From Chaetoderma sp. LZ-2023a (Eukaryota; Mollusca; Caudofoveata; Chaetodermatida; Chaetodermatidae), in assembly GCA_034401795.1 (NCBI GenBank), contig CM067369.1, forward strand, positions 183,311,445 through 183,375,444: a DNA stretch of 64,000 nucleotides, given 5' to 3'. The notes under the pieces were generated by a model. It did no database searches and was not told the origin of the DNA. It saw nothing but the letters and a program-made list of their open reading frames with translations. Both the position numbers and the translations under genes were made by a program. The number at the start of each line of letters is the position of its first letter. The stretch's first letter is position 1. Below, piece after piece: positions 10,173-21,201 of the stretch.

Positions 10173-13022
10173 TCAGTCGAATTCAAATATTCTTTCTTTG
10201 AAAAAGATGTCTAGTTTGCCCTTGAATATTTCGACTGTGGTTGCTTCGACTATTGTTGTTGGCAGTGAATTCCAATGTGGTGCCACTCTATTTGCGAAGG
10301 AGTGCTTCCGAATATCTTTGCTGCTACGTTTTATGTTGAGCTTGAGCCTATGACCTCTGGTCCGTGTAACATTGGATAGTTCGAAAAAGTAGTTCTTATC
10401 AATATTATATAGATCTTTGATGAGTTTGAATGTTTCAATCAAATCTCCACGAAACCGTCTATATTTCAGTGACATTAGATTTAGGGCTTCAAGTCTTTCT
10501 GTGTAGCTATACTCTCTGATTTGTGGGACAAGTTTTGTTGCTCTGCGTTGTACTCTTTCTAATAGCTGCGATTGCCTTTTCAGTCTTGGAGACCATGCTG
10601 AGTTGCAGTATTCAAGAATGGGTCGCACAAGTGATTTGTATAGTAGCGTGAAAGTAGATTGATCAATGTTGGTAAATGTTCTCTTGATTAGTCCTATTGT
10701 ACTGTTTGCCTTGGATACAATGTTCCCTATATGTATGTCAAAAGAGAGGTTTCTGTCGACATGAACCCCCAAATCTTTTTCTACATCTGATGTTGATACA
10801 GGATGTGGATCAGGTGCATCTGTCATGTAGTATTTGGTTTGAGGGTTATTTCTGCCGAAGTGCATGACATGCGTTTTGTCTGTGTTGAAAGATAGTTGCC
10901 ATGTCTGCGACCATTTACATACTTTATTTATGTTTTCCTGAATCTGACTGGTAGCTGGGTTGCCGTACATCTTTGTATCATCTGCAAATATTTTGCAGTG
11001 GCAGGTTAATCGATCAGGTAGGTCATTTATATATATATCAGAAAAAGTATAGGTCCTAGAACACTTCCTTGTGGCACGCCGCTGGTCACCTCAATCCAGT
11101 CCGATGATGCATCATTAATTCTAACTCTCTGGCTCCTGTTGCTTAAGTAGTTCCCTATCCATTTTACTAAATTTTCGCCAATACCATAGCTTCTCAGTTT
11201 TGTTTGGAGTCGTTGGTGTGGCACAGTATCGAAAGCTTGTGAAAAGTCTAAATATATTGCATCGACAGGTTCGTTTGAGTCAAGCATGGCTGTTAAATCC
11301 TCCAGGTATTCTAGTAGTTGAGTTTTACATGATCTTTTACTTCTAAATCCATGCTGACATTTGGTAAATAGATTAGCCGTTTCCAGGAAATTTACAATAC
11401 TGTCTCTTATAAAAGATTCTAGGACCTTGCATAATGTAGAAGTGAGACAATTTTGGTCTGTAGTTGCTTGGGTCATTCTTGGAGCCTTTTTTGTGTATGC
11501 AGCATACATTTGCCATTTTCCAGATGACGGGTAAAATGCCTTCTTCAAGAGACTTGTTGAAAATTATGCATAGTGGTGTACTAATTTCTTTAGCAGCTTC
11601 TTTTAGTATTCTCACTGGTATTTCATCCGGGCCATTGCTTTTGTTGGGGTTGAGTCCTTTTAGTTTATTTTCGATGGCAATAGGTGTTATTAATATGTCT
11701 TTTAGTATGGTACCATTGTTTCTGGGGTTAATGATTGGTGTAGAAAGAAGATTTTCTGGAGTGAACATGTTTGAGAAAAATGTGTTGAGAATGTTTGCTT
11801 TTTCTGTATCATCTGTGGTCATGGTGTCGTTTGCAGGGTTACGTAGCTTGCTAATTGATTCACGTAGAACTGTTTTACTCTTGACATAGTTCCAAAAGGC
11901 TTTAGGATTTTTCTTACTTTCAGTTGCCACTTTACGTTCAAATGTCTGTTTTGATTTTCTGATGCATGCTGTTGCTTTGTTTCTAGCAATTTTGTAGAGT
12001 GTGTAATCTGTAGTTTTAGTTTCATTGTATCTTTTGTATGCATGCTTTTTGCTATTGAGTGAATCTGTTGCCGCCCGATCAATCCAGAGGTGCTTTTTCT
12101 TGCCATGGTTTTTTGTTGTAGGTATATACTGTTCTTTCACTGTGTTCAATGTTTTGTGTAGGAAGTTCCAAGCTTCTGATGCATTAAGTTGGTGTAGATG
12201 ATTCCAGTCAGTCGTTCCTAAGTCTCTTCGCAGTTCGTTATATCGTCCTTTGTTCAACAGTAGTTTTGGCTTAGCTATTTGTTTGCTTGTGCTTAAGATG
12301 TCAGGATGTAGTGATATTTGTAGAATGTCATGATCACTTTTACCTAGCGGCGGTAGGTGAGTTATTTCATGGACGATGTTTTCGTTGTTTGTTAAAACTA
12401 GATCCAAAAGATTTGAAGTCTGATTTATTCTATGTCGAGTCGGATTAGTAACTAGTTGCTGTAGAAAAATATCGCTGGTAGTATTAAGAAAAGCGTCTTC
12501 TTCTTCTTTTGGAGAAAAGCCTGTGTTCCAATTTATCGATGGGTAGTTGAAGTCCCCTACTATAAGAATATGGTCTGTATTTGCTGCATCAACTTTCTGT
12601 AGTAGATTTAAGAGGTTTTTGTTATTTGAGCCATCTGAGCTGGGACTTCTGTAGATGCAACCAATGATAATTCTTTCCTTTTGTTGTGTCGTCCATGTAC
12701 TCCATACTGATTCGGTAAAGTCATCGTCATTCAAGATGTCACATGATTGAGCATTTAGTGATACATGTGTATATATAATAACTCCCCTTGATGGTTTATT
12801 ATTCAGTGATAGTTGGTACTCATCAATCTGTAGTTCACTAATGTTGATGGTTGTGTTTTTAGGTAAGGCTTCCGTGATTAATATGATTGCAGGGCGAATA
12901 TTCTGTACTAGTGTTTCGAGCTCAGCCTTTTTATTAATCAAACTATCTGCATTTGTGTATATACATGTGTTCGTTACTGTTTTAGAATTTCCATTGTTGT
13001 TTGATTGTAAATGTTTTGGCAA
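10173..13022 (-). pseudogene. LINE ORF2: APE endonuclease and reverse transcriptase, frameshifted
   Basis: The N-terminal 250 residues form an APE endonuclease with YTNADSL, the LITEA glutamate, CIYRSPSS, VGDFNYPSINW and LGKSDHDIL. The RT follows: YRP, HGFRSKRSCKTQLL, IYLDFSQAFDTVPH, SGVPQGSVLGPILFLIY and FADDTKMYGN. A C-terminal region has LGVHVDRNLSFDIHI, LYKSLVRPILEYCNSAW and RRATKLVP. The frame breaks twice. At about 11,448-11,456 this copy has one extra base relative to the copies near 50.9 kb, and at 11,030-11,045 an extra TA in a TATATATA run moves IYIND out of frame. The frame is open upstream to about 13,210 without an ATG, so the true start is unclear. The stop is at 10,173. Confidence 0.85.
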
Positions 13023-13224
13023 TTGATTTGTGCTAATTTCTGCCTGGGAATGTACATGCAGTTCAGTATTTGTGTTTGTATTGCTGTTGATAGTGTCTAT
13101 GTATGGCTCATCATCTGGAGTGGCTATGGACTCGTTGTGTAATAAACTGAAATGGTTTGATAGTTGTATTGGTACTTGTTTATATATGACTGGCGTGTAC
13201 CGGATTGATCACAAGATGGTAAAA

Positions 13225-14085
13225 CTAGCACCTCCATGTCCTTCCATTTCGAAAATCCTGTAAAAGGTAATAATTTATGTAATCTTGGATGTTAGTGGAT
13301 AGGAGATTTATTCCTGATTTGTTGGGATGGACATTGTCCCAGAATAACTCACCATATACTTGGCCCTCTTCGCTGCTGAAAATAAAAGAATGGTTAATGA
13401 AAGTCACAGCTAGCCACACCGCTAGGGATTCTAATCGTGTGTTGAACTCACTGACCAGATCATTTTCATATGGTTCGTTTGGGCGTGGAAGCAGTGATGA
13501 TACAAATACCTGTGTTTCGGGTGACTGGCGACGGATTGTTTGTATGAGTGTAGTGTAGTCCTCTATCATTCTGTCAAGGCTCTTACGACCGATATCATTA
13601 GTTCCTACATGTACCACAATCACATCGTATCGTTCATCGGCTACAGATTTCTCGATTTGGTATGTGATTTCGCTTATACGCGCGCCGCTGAAGGACCTAA
13701 TTTTGATGTCGGTATCATCGGATGATATATATCGCCCGCTTAGTTTTTTAAAAGTTGAGCTTCCAATTAGAAGAACATTATTCTTCTGCTTATCATTGGA
13801 ATGTCCACTTTGTTGTTGTGGTGAAAGCCTATTGCTTGGGTGCCGTTGTTTGTGTGCAGTGCTAGAGTGCTGCTGGTATGAACTGAGTGTTTGGTGTTGT
13901 TTGTGTGCAGCGCTGGGGTGTTGGTATGGATTGAGTTTTTGATGGTTATCTGGCTGTAGCCTGTGGTTGTTGTTATGGCGGTGTGTGTATGATGTACCTG
14001 CGACTACCTCATTGTATTGCCGCACACCTGGTTTGGCCTGGCTCCTATGGTCTCTTCCTTGAGACTCACTGAGTGCTTGTGGCAT
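13225..14085 (-). CDS. LINE ORF1 with SGNH/GDSL-type esterase domain
   Basis: A 286-residue protein. Residues 25-100 are rich in His, Gln and Ser and probably disordered. Residues 103-270 match an SGNH hydrolase fold: block I VLLIGSST with Ser110, block II SFSGAR with Gly134, block III HVGTND with Asn163, and block V FWDNVHP with Asp250 and His253. All four SGNH residues are present, so the domain may still be catalytic. Esterase domains of this kind are known in ORF1 of some CR1/L2-group LINEs, where they are thought to act on lipids or to help the RNP. No zinc knuckle or RRM was seen. The frame is intact although ORF2 downstream is broken. The ATG at 14,085 is the first in frame after the element's 5' end. 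Confidence 0.8.
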   Translation of the reverse strand: MPQALSESQGRDHRSQAKPGVRQYNEVVAGTSYTHRHNNNHRLQPDNHQKLNPYQHPSAAHKQHQTLSSYQQHSSTAHKQRHPSNRLSPQQQSGHSNDKQKNNVLLIGSSTFKKLSGRYISSDDTDIKIRSFSGARISEITYQIEKSVADERYDVIVVHVGTNDIGRKSLDRMIEDYTTLIQTIRRQSPETQVFVSSLLPRPNEPYENDLVSEFNTRLESLAVWLAVTFINHSFIFSSEEGQVYGELFWDNVHPNKSGINLLSTNIQDYINYYLLQDFRNGRTWRC

Positions 14086-14130
14086 GGCTGGTATACATGG
14101 TTCAGTGTGGTGATTTTATTATCAATACAT

Positions 14131-14215
14131 CATCATCATCATTTTACGAGGCATTGATAAGCCACTGGCTTGTAAGCTTACTAATATTGTCTCAGTGTGT
14201 TTGTTGTAGTGTGGC
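14131..14215 (-). mobile_element. 3' end fragment of a second LINE copy abutting copy 1
   Basis: CATCATCATCATCATTTTACGAGGCATTGATAAGCCACTGGCTTG is a diverged version of the LINE 3' terminus seen at 9,900-9,960 (TCATCAATTTACAAGGCATAAGCC). It is in the same orientation and starts within a few bases of the 5' end of copy 1. Copy 1 therefore appears to have inserted at the tail of an older relative. Confidence 0.65.
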
Positions 14216-14224
14216 TTGCTCACT

Positions 14225-14335
14225 CCAATTCAGATCAGGAAATCGCAGAATTCAGAAACGTTTCCGAATGGGGCGTACCGCTGCAACAGCCGGCAGGCGG
14301 CCCTGGTGCATGCAGCATTGTGAGGCATCCTCTAA
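14225..14335 (-). repeat. Diverged copy of the 20.4-kb repeat family
   Basis: On the minus strand this reads GATGCCTCACAATGC, then CGCCCCATTCGGAAAC and TTTCTGAATTCTGCG. This is the same order as in the 131-bp tandem repeat at 20,431-20,692. Confidence 0.5.
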
Positions 14336-15286
14336 TGCGGTCGTATTTGACATTACGCGAGTTTGTACTTTTGTTATTCATATCTTGTCTGTTTAAGTAG
14401 TTATAGTTCATATATACGCTGATTCTAGTTACTATGTTTAATACCATATCATTACTGGCAATATATATTTAATAGTGACTTTAATTTAGTGTCCAAACTC
14501 GACATTTTCAAATGTCGTTCTACGTTTCTGTGATTTAAAGCATTACCTTCGGACCGAGTTTGATACACATAAATGTCGCCGCTGTCAAGTAATCAATGTC
14601 GCTACTGTCAAATAATCACTAATCAGACATCGGTGTATTATTTAATCCACTTGTAAATAATGAGATGTAAATTTACAATCAGGGGCGTCACCAGGATTAG
14701 GTAGCTGGGGGCAAAGATTAGACAGAGTATCCATCTCTATCAGTACCGGGAAGGGAGGGTTTGTAGGCCTGTAGGCTAGGAAAATATTTTAAAAATGTAT
14801 GAGTTAATTTTATCACGGCATGTTCTACTGTCCATACATGTGTGCATAGACTACATTATGTATAACCTTTTATAAGGCCTACCTTATATACAATCCAATC
14901 CATTACATCTAGCATTGCTAGAAGTGCATTAGTATCTACATATGTTAAAAGTTCTGAACTGGGCTATTGAGCCGGAGTTATAGAGTGACAGACCATGGGG
15001 AGAATCCAGTGGTGGTAACATTCATTAATCAAGCAAGAAAGGTTGAACTGTGCCCTACGAAATATTCAGAACAATAGTTTCTACAACCCGCCCCCTCCCC
15101 ACACACAACCACCCCAAGCCCTGTGTATGACCAATCTTATTAACATGGTGACACGTCATGTATTGCAGTAGCAACCATTTACGTCATAGTAGCAATCATC
15201 TATCTATCTAGCCTATACATAGCCTCCCTTCCCTATTGCTTGCTGCATGGTAGAGATGGATACTCTGTCTACTATCTGCCTGCATG
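14336..15286. other. No gene; one CAGGGGCGTCACCAGG terminus
   Basis: No convincing coding region. At 14,680 CAGGGGCGTCACCAGGATTA resembles the terminus of widespread non-autonomous DNA transposons, but no inverted partner was found. Confidence 0.35.
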
Positions 15287-15294
15287 CCTGCCTG

Positions 15295-16713
15295 TAGGGC
15301 TTCGCGATATACTGATATTATACTGAATACCGGTATCATAGCCATACTGGTGGTCATACCGGTATGATTTTGCCGATACCGAAATATCGATATATATAAC
15401 ATAAAACCGGTATAAACTTCTGTTAGGCAGATAATCCGCTTTCCATTAGTTACATTCCATTAGTTACATACAATAATATATCTGGCTAAGGTGATAAGTT
15501 ACTGCTCTTCGTACGGGAAAATGATATTTAACGATCACACTTGAAAATTTTCTTAGTTATCCGTATCTGTCAAATTGTTGCTAGAGGCGATGGTTAAAGT
15601 AATTGATAAATTACTTCTTAAATAAGAACTTACTTCACACAAAAAATAGAATAAAACTTATTTTAATTAACCTCGTAGGACAGGGGGTGGTTAACAATAT
15701 CTAAAACCTATCTTTTCTTGCACGAATATTTTATAATTTTGGGCCGTTGTTTTCTAGAAAATCAATAATTCATAATATCAAATGAATATTTTGCGTTATA
15801 TTTTATATCAATTACTACAGCCTGGTTAGTTAGCAATTTCCTGGAATTTTACAACTTTGTAGCGACCGGCCAATAGCCCAAGTAAAGGGGAACCGACAAT
15901 ATGAGAAAAACTTCTCAGTCCCCGCAATCTATATTCACTTCTTATGTTGGTAGATAGCATTAGATATCGATCGATACAAGCTACTGTAACGAGAATGAGG
16001 CTCAGCGAGGGTAGGCAAATGTACTCTCATCATATTATAGTCTATTTTTAGTATGTGTTATAATGGCTTGTTTGTACCAATGCGCGGAGATTTGCATGAT
16101 TCCTGGCGGTTTCGTCCCATTGCAATTTCATCGTATGGGGGCACACGTTTTCGTGGACAGTTTGTTTATTATTCTGTCACATACATCAATACAAGTACAA
16201 AAGTAGCCAGGAAAATGAGTAAAACGGATTTACATTCAGTATATCCAACGTCTGATTCGTAGCAATGACATTCGTCAGTCAAATATCAAGTCTTGGTTGT
16301 TCGCAGTTTAATTGGGCGAGTTTATTTGGGACGAGATTGTCACTGGCTACCGGTATCTCGTGATGTCAACACAGAGTAGTTGTAATTTTGTGGCAAATTC
16401 AAATCATTTGTACGGATGATTTGGTTGAATTTCAGCCGTTTTGGGATATGATTTAACTGAAGACAGTTCATATTTAGCGTTTAATATTGGGATTCGTATA
16501 ATTTATTGGTTTATTGTGGAAATTTGCGTCAACTGTTTCAGGAGCGCTGATATAGACCTACTTCGTATGTATGGGAACTACGTTGACTACGGAATCGTAC
16601 TACTGGAGCCTCACTCTATTTTGTCCATCATAATAATACCGGTATTAAAGGTATACCGGTATGGAAATTGATACCATAGCCGGTATTCATTTTTCCAATA
16701 CCGTGAAGCCCTA
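15295..16713. mobile_element. Non-autonomous hAT-like element, 1,419 bp
   Basis: The left end TAGGGCTTCGCGATATACTG is mirrored by the right end CCAATACCGTGAAGCCCTA. Flanking CCTGCCTG (15,287-15,294) and CCTGCTTG (16,714-16,721) match at seven of eight positions, as expected for an aged hAT duplication. ATACCGGTAT motifs cluster just inside both ends. Interior frames up to 76 codons carry no transposase motifs I can identify. Confidence 0.75.
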
Positions 16714-16737
16714 CCTGCTTGCCCGACCGCCTTTTAA

Positions 16738-16951
16738 TGCTTTACTGGTCAAGGCAAAGACCGGCTTGTCCACTTGCAGGCCAACCAAAGAGAACCTTTG
16801 AAAATGTACCACTTGAATGCCTGACTTGATAACTGAAACAGTCATTTCAATGGTACATTTTCAAAAATACTCTTCTCTTGGCCCAAAAATAGACATTCAA
16901 TAATCAAATGTTTTTATATTCAGCACTTGATCAAATTTAGCCATTAAAGGG
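16738..16951. mobile_element. MITE family A in TTAA context
   Basis: TTAA at 16,734-16,737 and 16,952-16,955 bracket a 214-bp element. Its right end CCATTAAAGGG is well kept and its left end TGCTTTACTGG is diverged. The core has AATGTACCACTTGAATG against CATTTCAATGGTACATT, then TCTTCTCTTGGCCC. Confidence 0.65.
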
Positions 16952-17261
16952 TTAAATATATGCATCCTATGGTCCATACAACATTCTATTTAACCTTTTA
17001 AAACATACATAGCTGAAACATGGGAATAATGAACATACTCTTTATTTATATAATGAAATGCCATTATCCCCAAGTTTTTAAAACCAATATGAGTTCCCAA
17101 ATTGTTCCCCATTTTCTGGATCACGCCCGGGCAATATTGGCGATGCCTAGTATTTATAAGATCCTACTCCTTCTTGTGTTAAAATTTGAGAAAATCAGAC
17201 AAGCAGTTTCTGAGATATGGATCATAGATCCAGAATTTGATCCGATCGTACAAGCTTAGTT

Positions 17262-18437
17262 CATAAGTGACAGGTCACAATTGAGCAAATCTAAGTCACA
17301 ATAATATTGATTAAATATCATCATTCACAAGTCTCAATTTATTCAGTATCATTATTCACAAGTCTCAATTGATTAAATATCATCATTCACAAGTCTCAAT
17401 TGATTAAATATCATCATTCACAAGTCATAACTGAGCAAATAATATCATTCACAGCTTCACAAGTCATAACTGAGCAAATACTCTCATTCATAAGTCATAA
17501 CTGAGCAATTATTATCACTCATATGTTACAATTTGGCAAATTTCATCACTCCTAAGGCAGAAGTTAGCAAATTTCATCACTAATATGTCACAAGTAAGCA
17601 AATTTCAACACTCATAAGGCAGAAGTTAGCAAATATTATCACTCATATGTCACAATTAAGCAAATGTCATCATTCATAAGTCATAATTAAGCAAATTTCA
17701 TCATTCACAAGTCATAACTGAGCAAATATTATCATTCACAAGTCATAACTGAGCAAATATCATTCATAAGTCATAACTGAACAAATATTAGCATTCATAA
17801 GTCACAACTGAGCATATATTATCATTACAGTACAGCTCAGAAATAACATAGAATATTTCCAAAGCAAAATAAAACATACTGTTGAATATTTTGAACATAA
17901 TTGGATTGGAAGACATTGCTGCCTAAGCAACAGTGTCTTCCAATCCAATTATGTTCAAAATATTCAACAGAACATTTCTTACTAACTTCATTCATAAGTG
18001 ACAACTGATCAAATTGCTTCACCTTTAGCTCGACATTTAGCAAATTTTACACAAGTCACAACTAGCAAATATCATCATTCACAAGTCACAACTAGCAAAT
18101 ATCATCATTCACAAGTCACAACTAGCAAATATCATCATTCACAAGTCACAACTAGCAAATATCATCATTCACAAGTCACAACTAGCAAATATCATCATTC
18201 ACAAGTCACAACTAGCAAATATCATCATTCACAAGTCACAACTAGCAAATATCATCATTCACAAGTCACAACTAGCAAATATCATCATTCACAAGTCACA
18301 ACTAGCAAATATCATCATTCACAAGTCACAACTAGCAAATATCATCATTCACAAGTCACAACTAGCAAATATCATCATTCACAAGTCACAACTAGCAAAT
18401 ATCATCATTCACAAGTCTTAACTGAGCATAAATGGTC
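17262..18437. repeat. 30-bp minisatellite with homogenised core
   Basis: Twelve identical 30-bp units (ACTAGCAAATATCATCATTC plus ACAAGTCACA) run from 18,061 to about 18,410. Diverged 30-31-bp relatives such as AAGTCATAACTGAGCAAATA extend left to 17,262. The unit length is a multiple of three, so a repetitive frame runs through it, but that is a by-product and not a gene. A family-B MITE interrupts the array. Confidence 0.95.
17879..17970. mobile_element. MITE family B, near-perfect 92-bp palindrome
   Basis: CTGTTGAATATTTTGAACAT begins a 40-base arm whose inverted complement closes the element with one mismatch, around a GCTGCCTAAG loop. It is the best preserved family-B copy here and has inserted into the minisatellite. 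Confidence 0.85.
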
Positions 18438-18530
18438 ATAATTGTCTGCCTTTATTAAATTTGATTGTATCCAGATTGTCCTGAAATCTCTCTATCGAAA
18501 TTTGAATACAATCAGGCTCTGTCAGAAAGG

Positions 18531-18766
18531 TCACACTGGATAGCTACACAGGAAGTGAGTGTCATTGATAGATGAAGTACTTTCACAGTCCTCCATTGTC
18601 TCCCTGATGATTTCATTTCCAATATCTAGACTGGCACCCATCACATCTGGAACTAGTTTCCTATTTCTTTGTGTACTTTCCTGTCCTTTAGCATATGGTG
18701 TAGATGGCGTTTCAAAGTTGAACACATTTGAAACAGTACCTGGTTTCAGGCGCTTACAGGAGGTAC
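18531..18766 (-). CDS. Possible last exon of a THAP-like protein
   Basis: The minus strand shows a plausible 3' splice site (TAATTATTGTACAG) followed by an open frame of about 78 codons ending in TGA at 18,531-18,533. It starts TSCKRLKPGTVSNVFNF. THAP zinc-finger domains typically close with a segment like RLKPGAVPTIF, which this resembles, leaving a Ser/Thr-rich tail ending HFLCSYPV. No upstream exon with the THAP Cys and His residues was located, and repeats follow upstream on that strand. It could be a real terminal exon, a pseudogene remnant or a chance frame. Confidence 0.35.
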
Positions 18767-18882
18767 CTGTACAATAATTAGAAAACAGATCACACACATT
18801 ATTAGATCAACTGTCCTGAAGGGGTGAGGGTGGGCTGAGCTTATGCCATGGTCACTCTCCATCTATCAACTTTTTCTTTTAA

Positions 18883-19057
18883 CCCTTTAACATATGTAAT
18901 GCCCATGTCTCAATTTCAAGACATATATACATGAAATCTCTTGAGGATTTTGAAACTAATAGGGCATAGCAGTCAACTTGGTCTCAAAATATTGAACAGG
19001 CCATTACATACATCATATATAAAACATCTTGTTTTCTGGCATATAGACATTAAGGTG
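18883..19057. mobile_element. TTAA-flanked element containing a family-B core
   Basis: TTAA at 18,879-18,882 and 19,058-19,061 border CCCTTTAACATATG at the left and GACATTAAGGTG at the right. Within it, TTGAGGATTTTGAAACTAAT and GTCTCAAAATATTGAACAGG form a family-B hairpin. This links family B to the TTAA group in at least this copy. Confidence 0.5.
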
Positions 19058-19395
19058 TTAAAAGACTACTGCTCATTATCTGCTTGGCCAATTTTAATTA
19101 TATAAACAAGACAACAATAAGGTAAGTTTATGATAATTTTGGAACTAATTTGCTTGGAACCTACTGGCCAGCAATGGATCCTTTCAATAGGGCTACAAAT
19201 AACCACTGATTCTGTGATCCAGATGCTTTTTTCACATACAAAACATTGCTTTAACGATTTAATGGCTAAATTTGATAAAAAATGTAAATATTTACTTATG
19301 AAATGGTGGTAAATTTACAAAAACTTTTCTAGTGTGCTGCAAATAGCCATTCTCCAATACCACAGCGGAGGTTGATTTTGCAGTTCTGTTGAGAA

Positions 19396-19488
19396 ATGTC
19401 CATTTGCCGGTCAAGAGAAGACTATTTTATTCGGCAGTCATTTATTTAGAAATTTTTTCTGAAAGTCTCTTAACCTGCAAAATGGACA
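19396..19488. mobile_element. MITE family A, degenerate copy
   Basis: AATGTCCATTTGCCGGTCAA is opposed to CTTAACCTGCAAAATGGACA, but the inner palindrome is replaced by AT-rich sequence. Confidence 0.5.
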
Positions 19489-20430
19489 CTGACTATGCAA
19501 GCATTCTGATTTGCTTAACCAATAGTGATCTTGAACAATGTTTAAGTGAAAATGGATGACATCAGTGCTAAAAAACGAAATTGATGACATACTTTCAAAC
19601 CTGCATTGAGAGACCTCCCAAAGGAGAATTAAAAGGTGGTCTCTTAAGGCAGGTGGTCTCATAATAGAGATTCAAATACATAGCTTAATTGGATTTAGGA
19701 AATGATATGTGTAAGTTTTGAATACTTGACATACATTATGCTGGAGCTGTGGTTTATGTCTGATATTAAATGTTATAATATATGTAACGGTCCACCTGCA
19801 GCCAGCCATTCCCTTGAAAAATTTTCAAAAACTATTTTCTTTGTAGGGCCCACCCAAGTATTCACTGCTGGATATTTTCTATGAGAAAATAAAATTTTTC
19901 TGGAACTAATTTTAGCATTAAAGGGTTAAAATAGGTTTACTGATCGACCATTGGTTTTACAGAAACTACCCCATTCATGGCATTGTACTGGTACATTCCA
20001 TACTGACTTGTCTTAAGAGACCACCTTTTAATAGCCACAACCTGGGATGATAATTGATGATTGAGAAAACGTGTCTGATACAGATACGATTGGTTCAGGT
20101 ATCTTACAATGTGGACAGTAAAATATCACAATTTAAATCTATTTAAACATACACGTTAGAGTTTCTTTGAAATACTACGGCGTAATATGTAGATCACCGT
20201 AAATAATCTCAGTCGATCTCAGCATCCACAGATTGCTCGTCGCCGTAACAATTCTTTCACGGCTATTCGCAACTTATATAGCATATCTGCTTCTTTCAGG
20301 AATCTATTTCCACCTCTTAACTTTACAGCCATGAATACAACAACAGCATTTTGTTATCTAAACCGGCTTTGCATTATGCAACGATACCGTAATTTGACGT
20401 GGTTACTATACATGCCATTGATAAACACGG
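19489..20430. other. No confident gene; one short minus-strand ORF
   Basis: AAAGGGTTAA at 19,921-19,930 is an isolated MITE-type end. A minus-strand frame of 37 codons (20,332 down to 20,219) opens with ATGGCTG and encodes a basic, helix-like segment (KEADMLYKLRIAVKELLRRR). It matches no family I know and may be chance. Confidence 0.3.
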
Positions 20431-20692
20431 AAATTTATGCCTCACAACGCGTGCACGCCCTCTGGGGAGATACCTCTTCGCGGCGCGCCCCATTCAGAAA
20501 CTCTGTTATGATGGTTTCCGAATTCAGATATGAGGTTTCTGAATTCGGAAACCACGGAAGTAAATTTATGCCTCACAACGCGTGCACGCCCTCTGGGGAG
20601 ATACCTCTTCGCGGCGCGCCCCATTCAGAAACTCTGTTATGATGGTTTCCGAATTCAGATATGAGGTTTCTGAATTCGGAAACCACGGAAGT
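20431..20692. repeat. Two tandem 131-bp units with an inner palindrome
   Basis: AAATTTATGCCTCACAACGC starts at 20,431 and again at 20,562, and the two units are almost identical. Each contains GGTTTCCGAATTCAG and its exact inverted complement CTGAATTCGGAAACC separated by 11 bases. GC-rich CGCGGCGCGCC stands out from the AT-rich surroundings. Confidence 0.9.
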
Positions 20693-21030
20693 TTTAACAA
20701 TTTCTGCATTTATTGATCAATTTAGCATTTACAAAAACTCTGGTGGTGGTTGCCGATCACCGAAGTGTCCTCCCTTTCAATATTATATGTAGTAGTAGTA
20801 TATATATATATAGTGTAGCGTGCTGGCGTCAGTGTAGTGGGCCGGTATGGCAATCTGGTCCACTTTATGGACCCCTGTGTATATGAGTAGGCTAAAGAAA
20901 AATTATGTCTAAAACCAGTATGGACATGAAAAACACCCGAAACGGGTGGTCATAACCTTTATGATGACTACTGAAAAAAAAGTATGCAAAAATATTTGGA
21001 ATTCCTTTCATAAATTAGTTATATATAAAT

Positions 21031-21146
21031 GCTGGCACCTATCCAAAACATAAAAAACATCCAATCTCTGAATTGAACTCCCAACTGAGAAAACAAATTT
21101 AAGTTGTCTAATTTGGAAACTTAGTGTCTGAATTCAACAATGTTGC
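21031..21146 (+). repeat. Direct repeat flanking the DIRS element, left copy
   Basis: GCTGGCACCTATCCAAAACA to CAACAATGTTGC is repeated in the same orientation at 29,433-29,549, on the other side of the DIRS element. A second duplication, with ATGACTACTGAA at 20,964 and 21,154, overlaps the insertion edge. Confidence 0.75.
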
Positions 21147-21201
21147 ATTTAAGATGACTACTGAAGAAAAAAATATGCCAGAAAATTTGGAATTCTCCTT
21201 A

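Larger units (their letters stand above)
9898..14128 (-). mobile_element. CR1/L2-group LINE, near full length (copy 1)
   Basis: A minus-strand non-LTR retrotransposon of about 4.2 kb. In its own direction it has a short 5' leader, ORF1 (14,085-13,225), ORF2 (about 13,210-10,173), a 3' UTR and a microsatellite tail seen on the plus strand as (TCA)n at 9,898-9,921. An APE-type endonuclease, an RT, an esterase-bearing ORF1 and a short-repeat tail instead of poly(A) together indicate the CR1/L2 part of the Jockey superfamily; the exact clade needs a tree. ORF2 has two frameshifts, so this copy is not autonomous. Its 3' UTR is nearly identical to that of the copy at 47.7 kb, so the family moved fairly recently. 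Confidence 0.85.

Noticed and set aside
11464..11889. 141-codon plus-strand frame, also present at 50.9, 54.0 and 57.1 kb
   Set aside because: It is the antisense shadow of the LINE RT; it recurs only because the LINE fragment recurs.
18061..18420. CRISPR-like regular repeats
   Set aside because: The units are contiguous 30-bp repeats without unique spacers, in an animal genome.
17998..18441. 147-codon frame with a ten-residue repeat
   Set aside because: It is the translation of a 30-bp minisatellite whose unit length happens to be a multiple of three.
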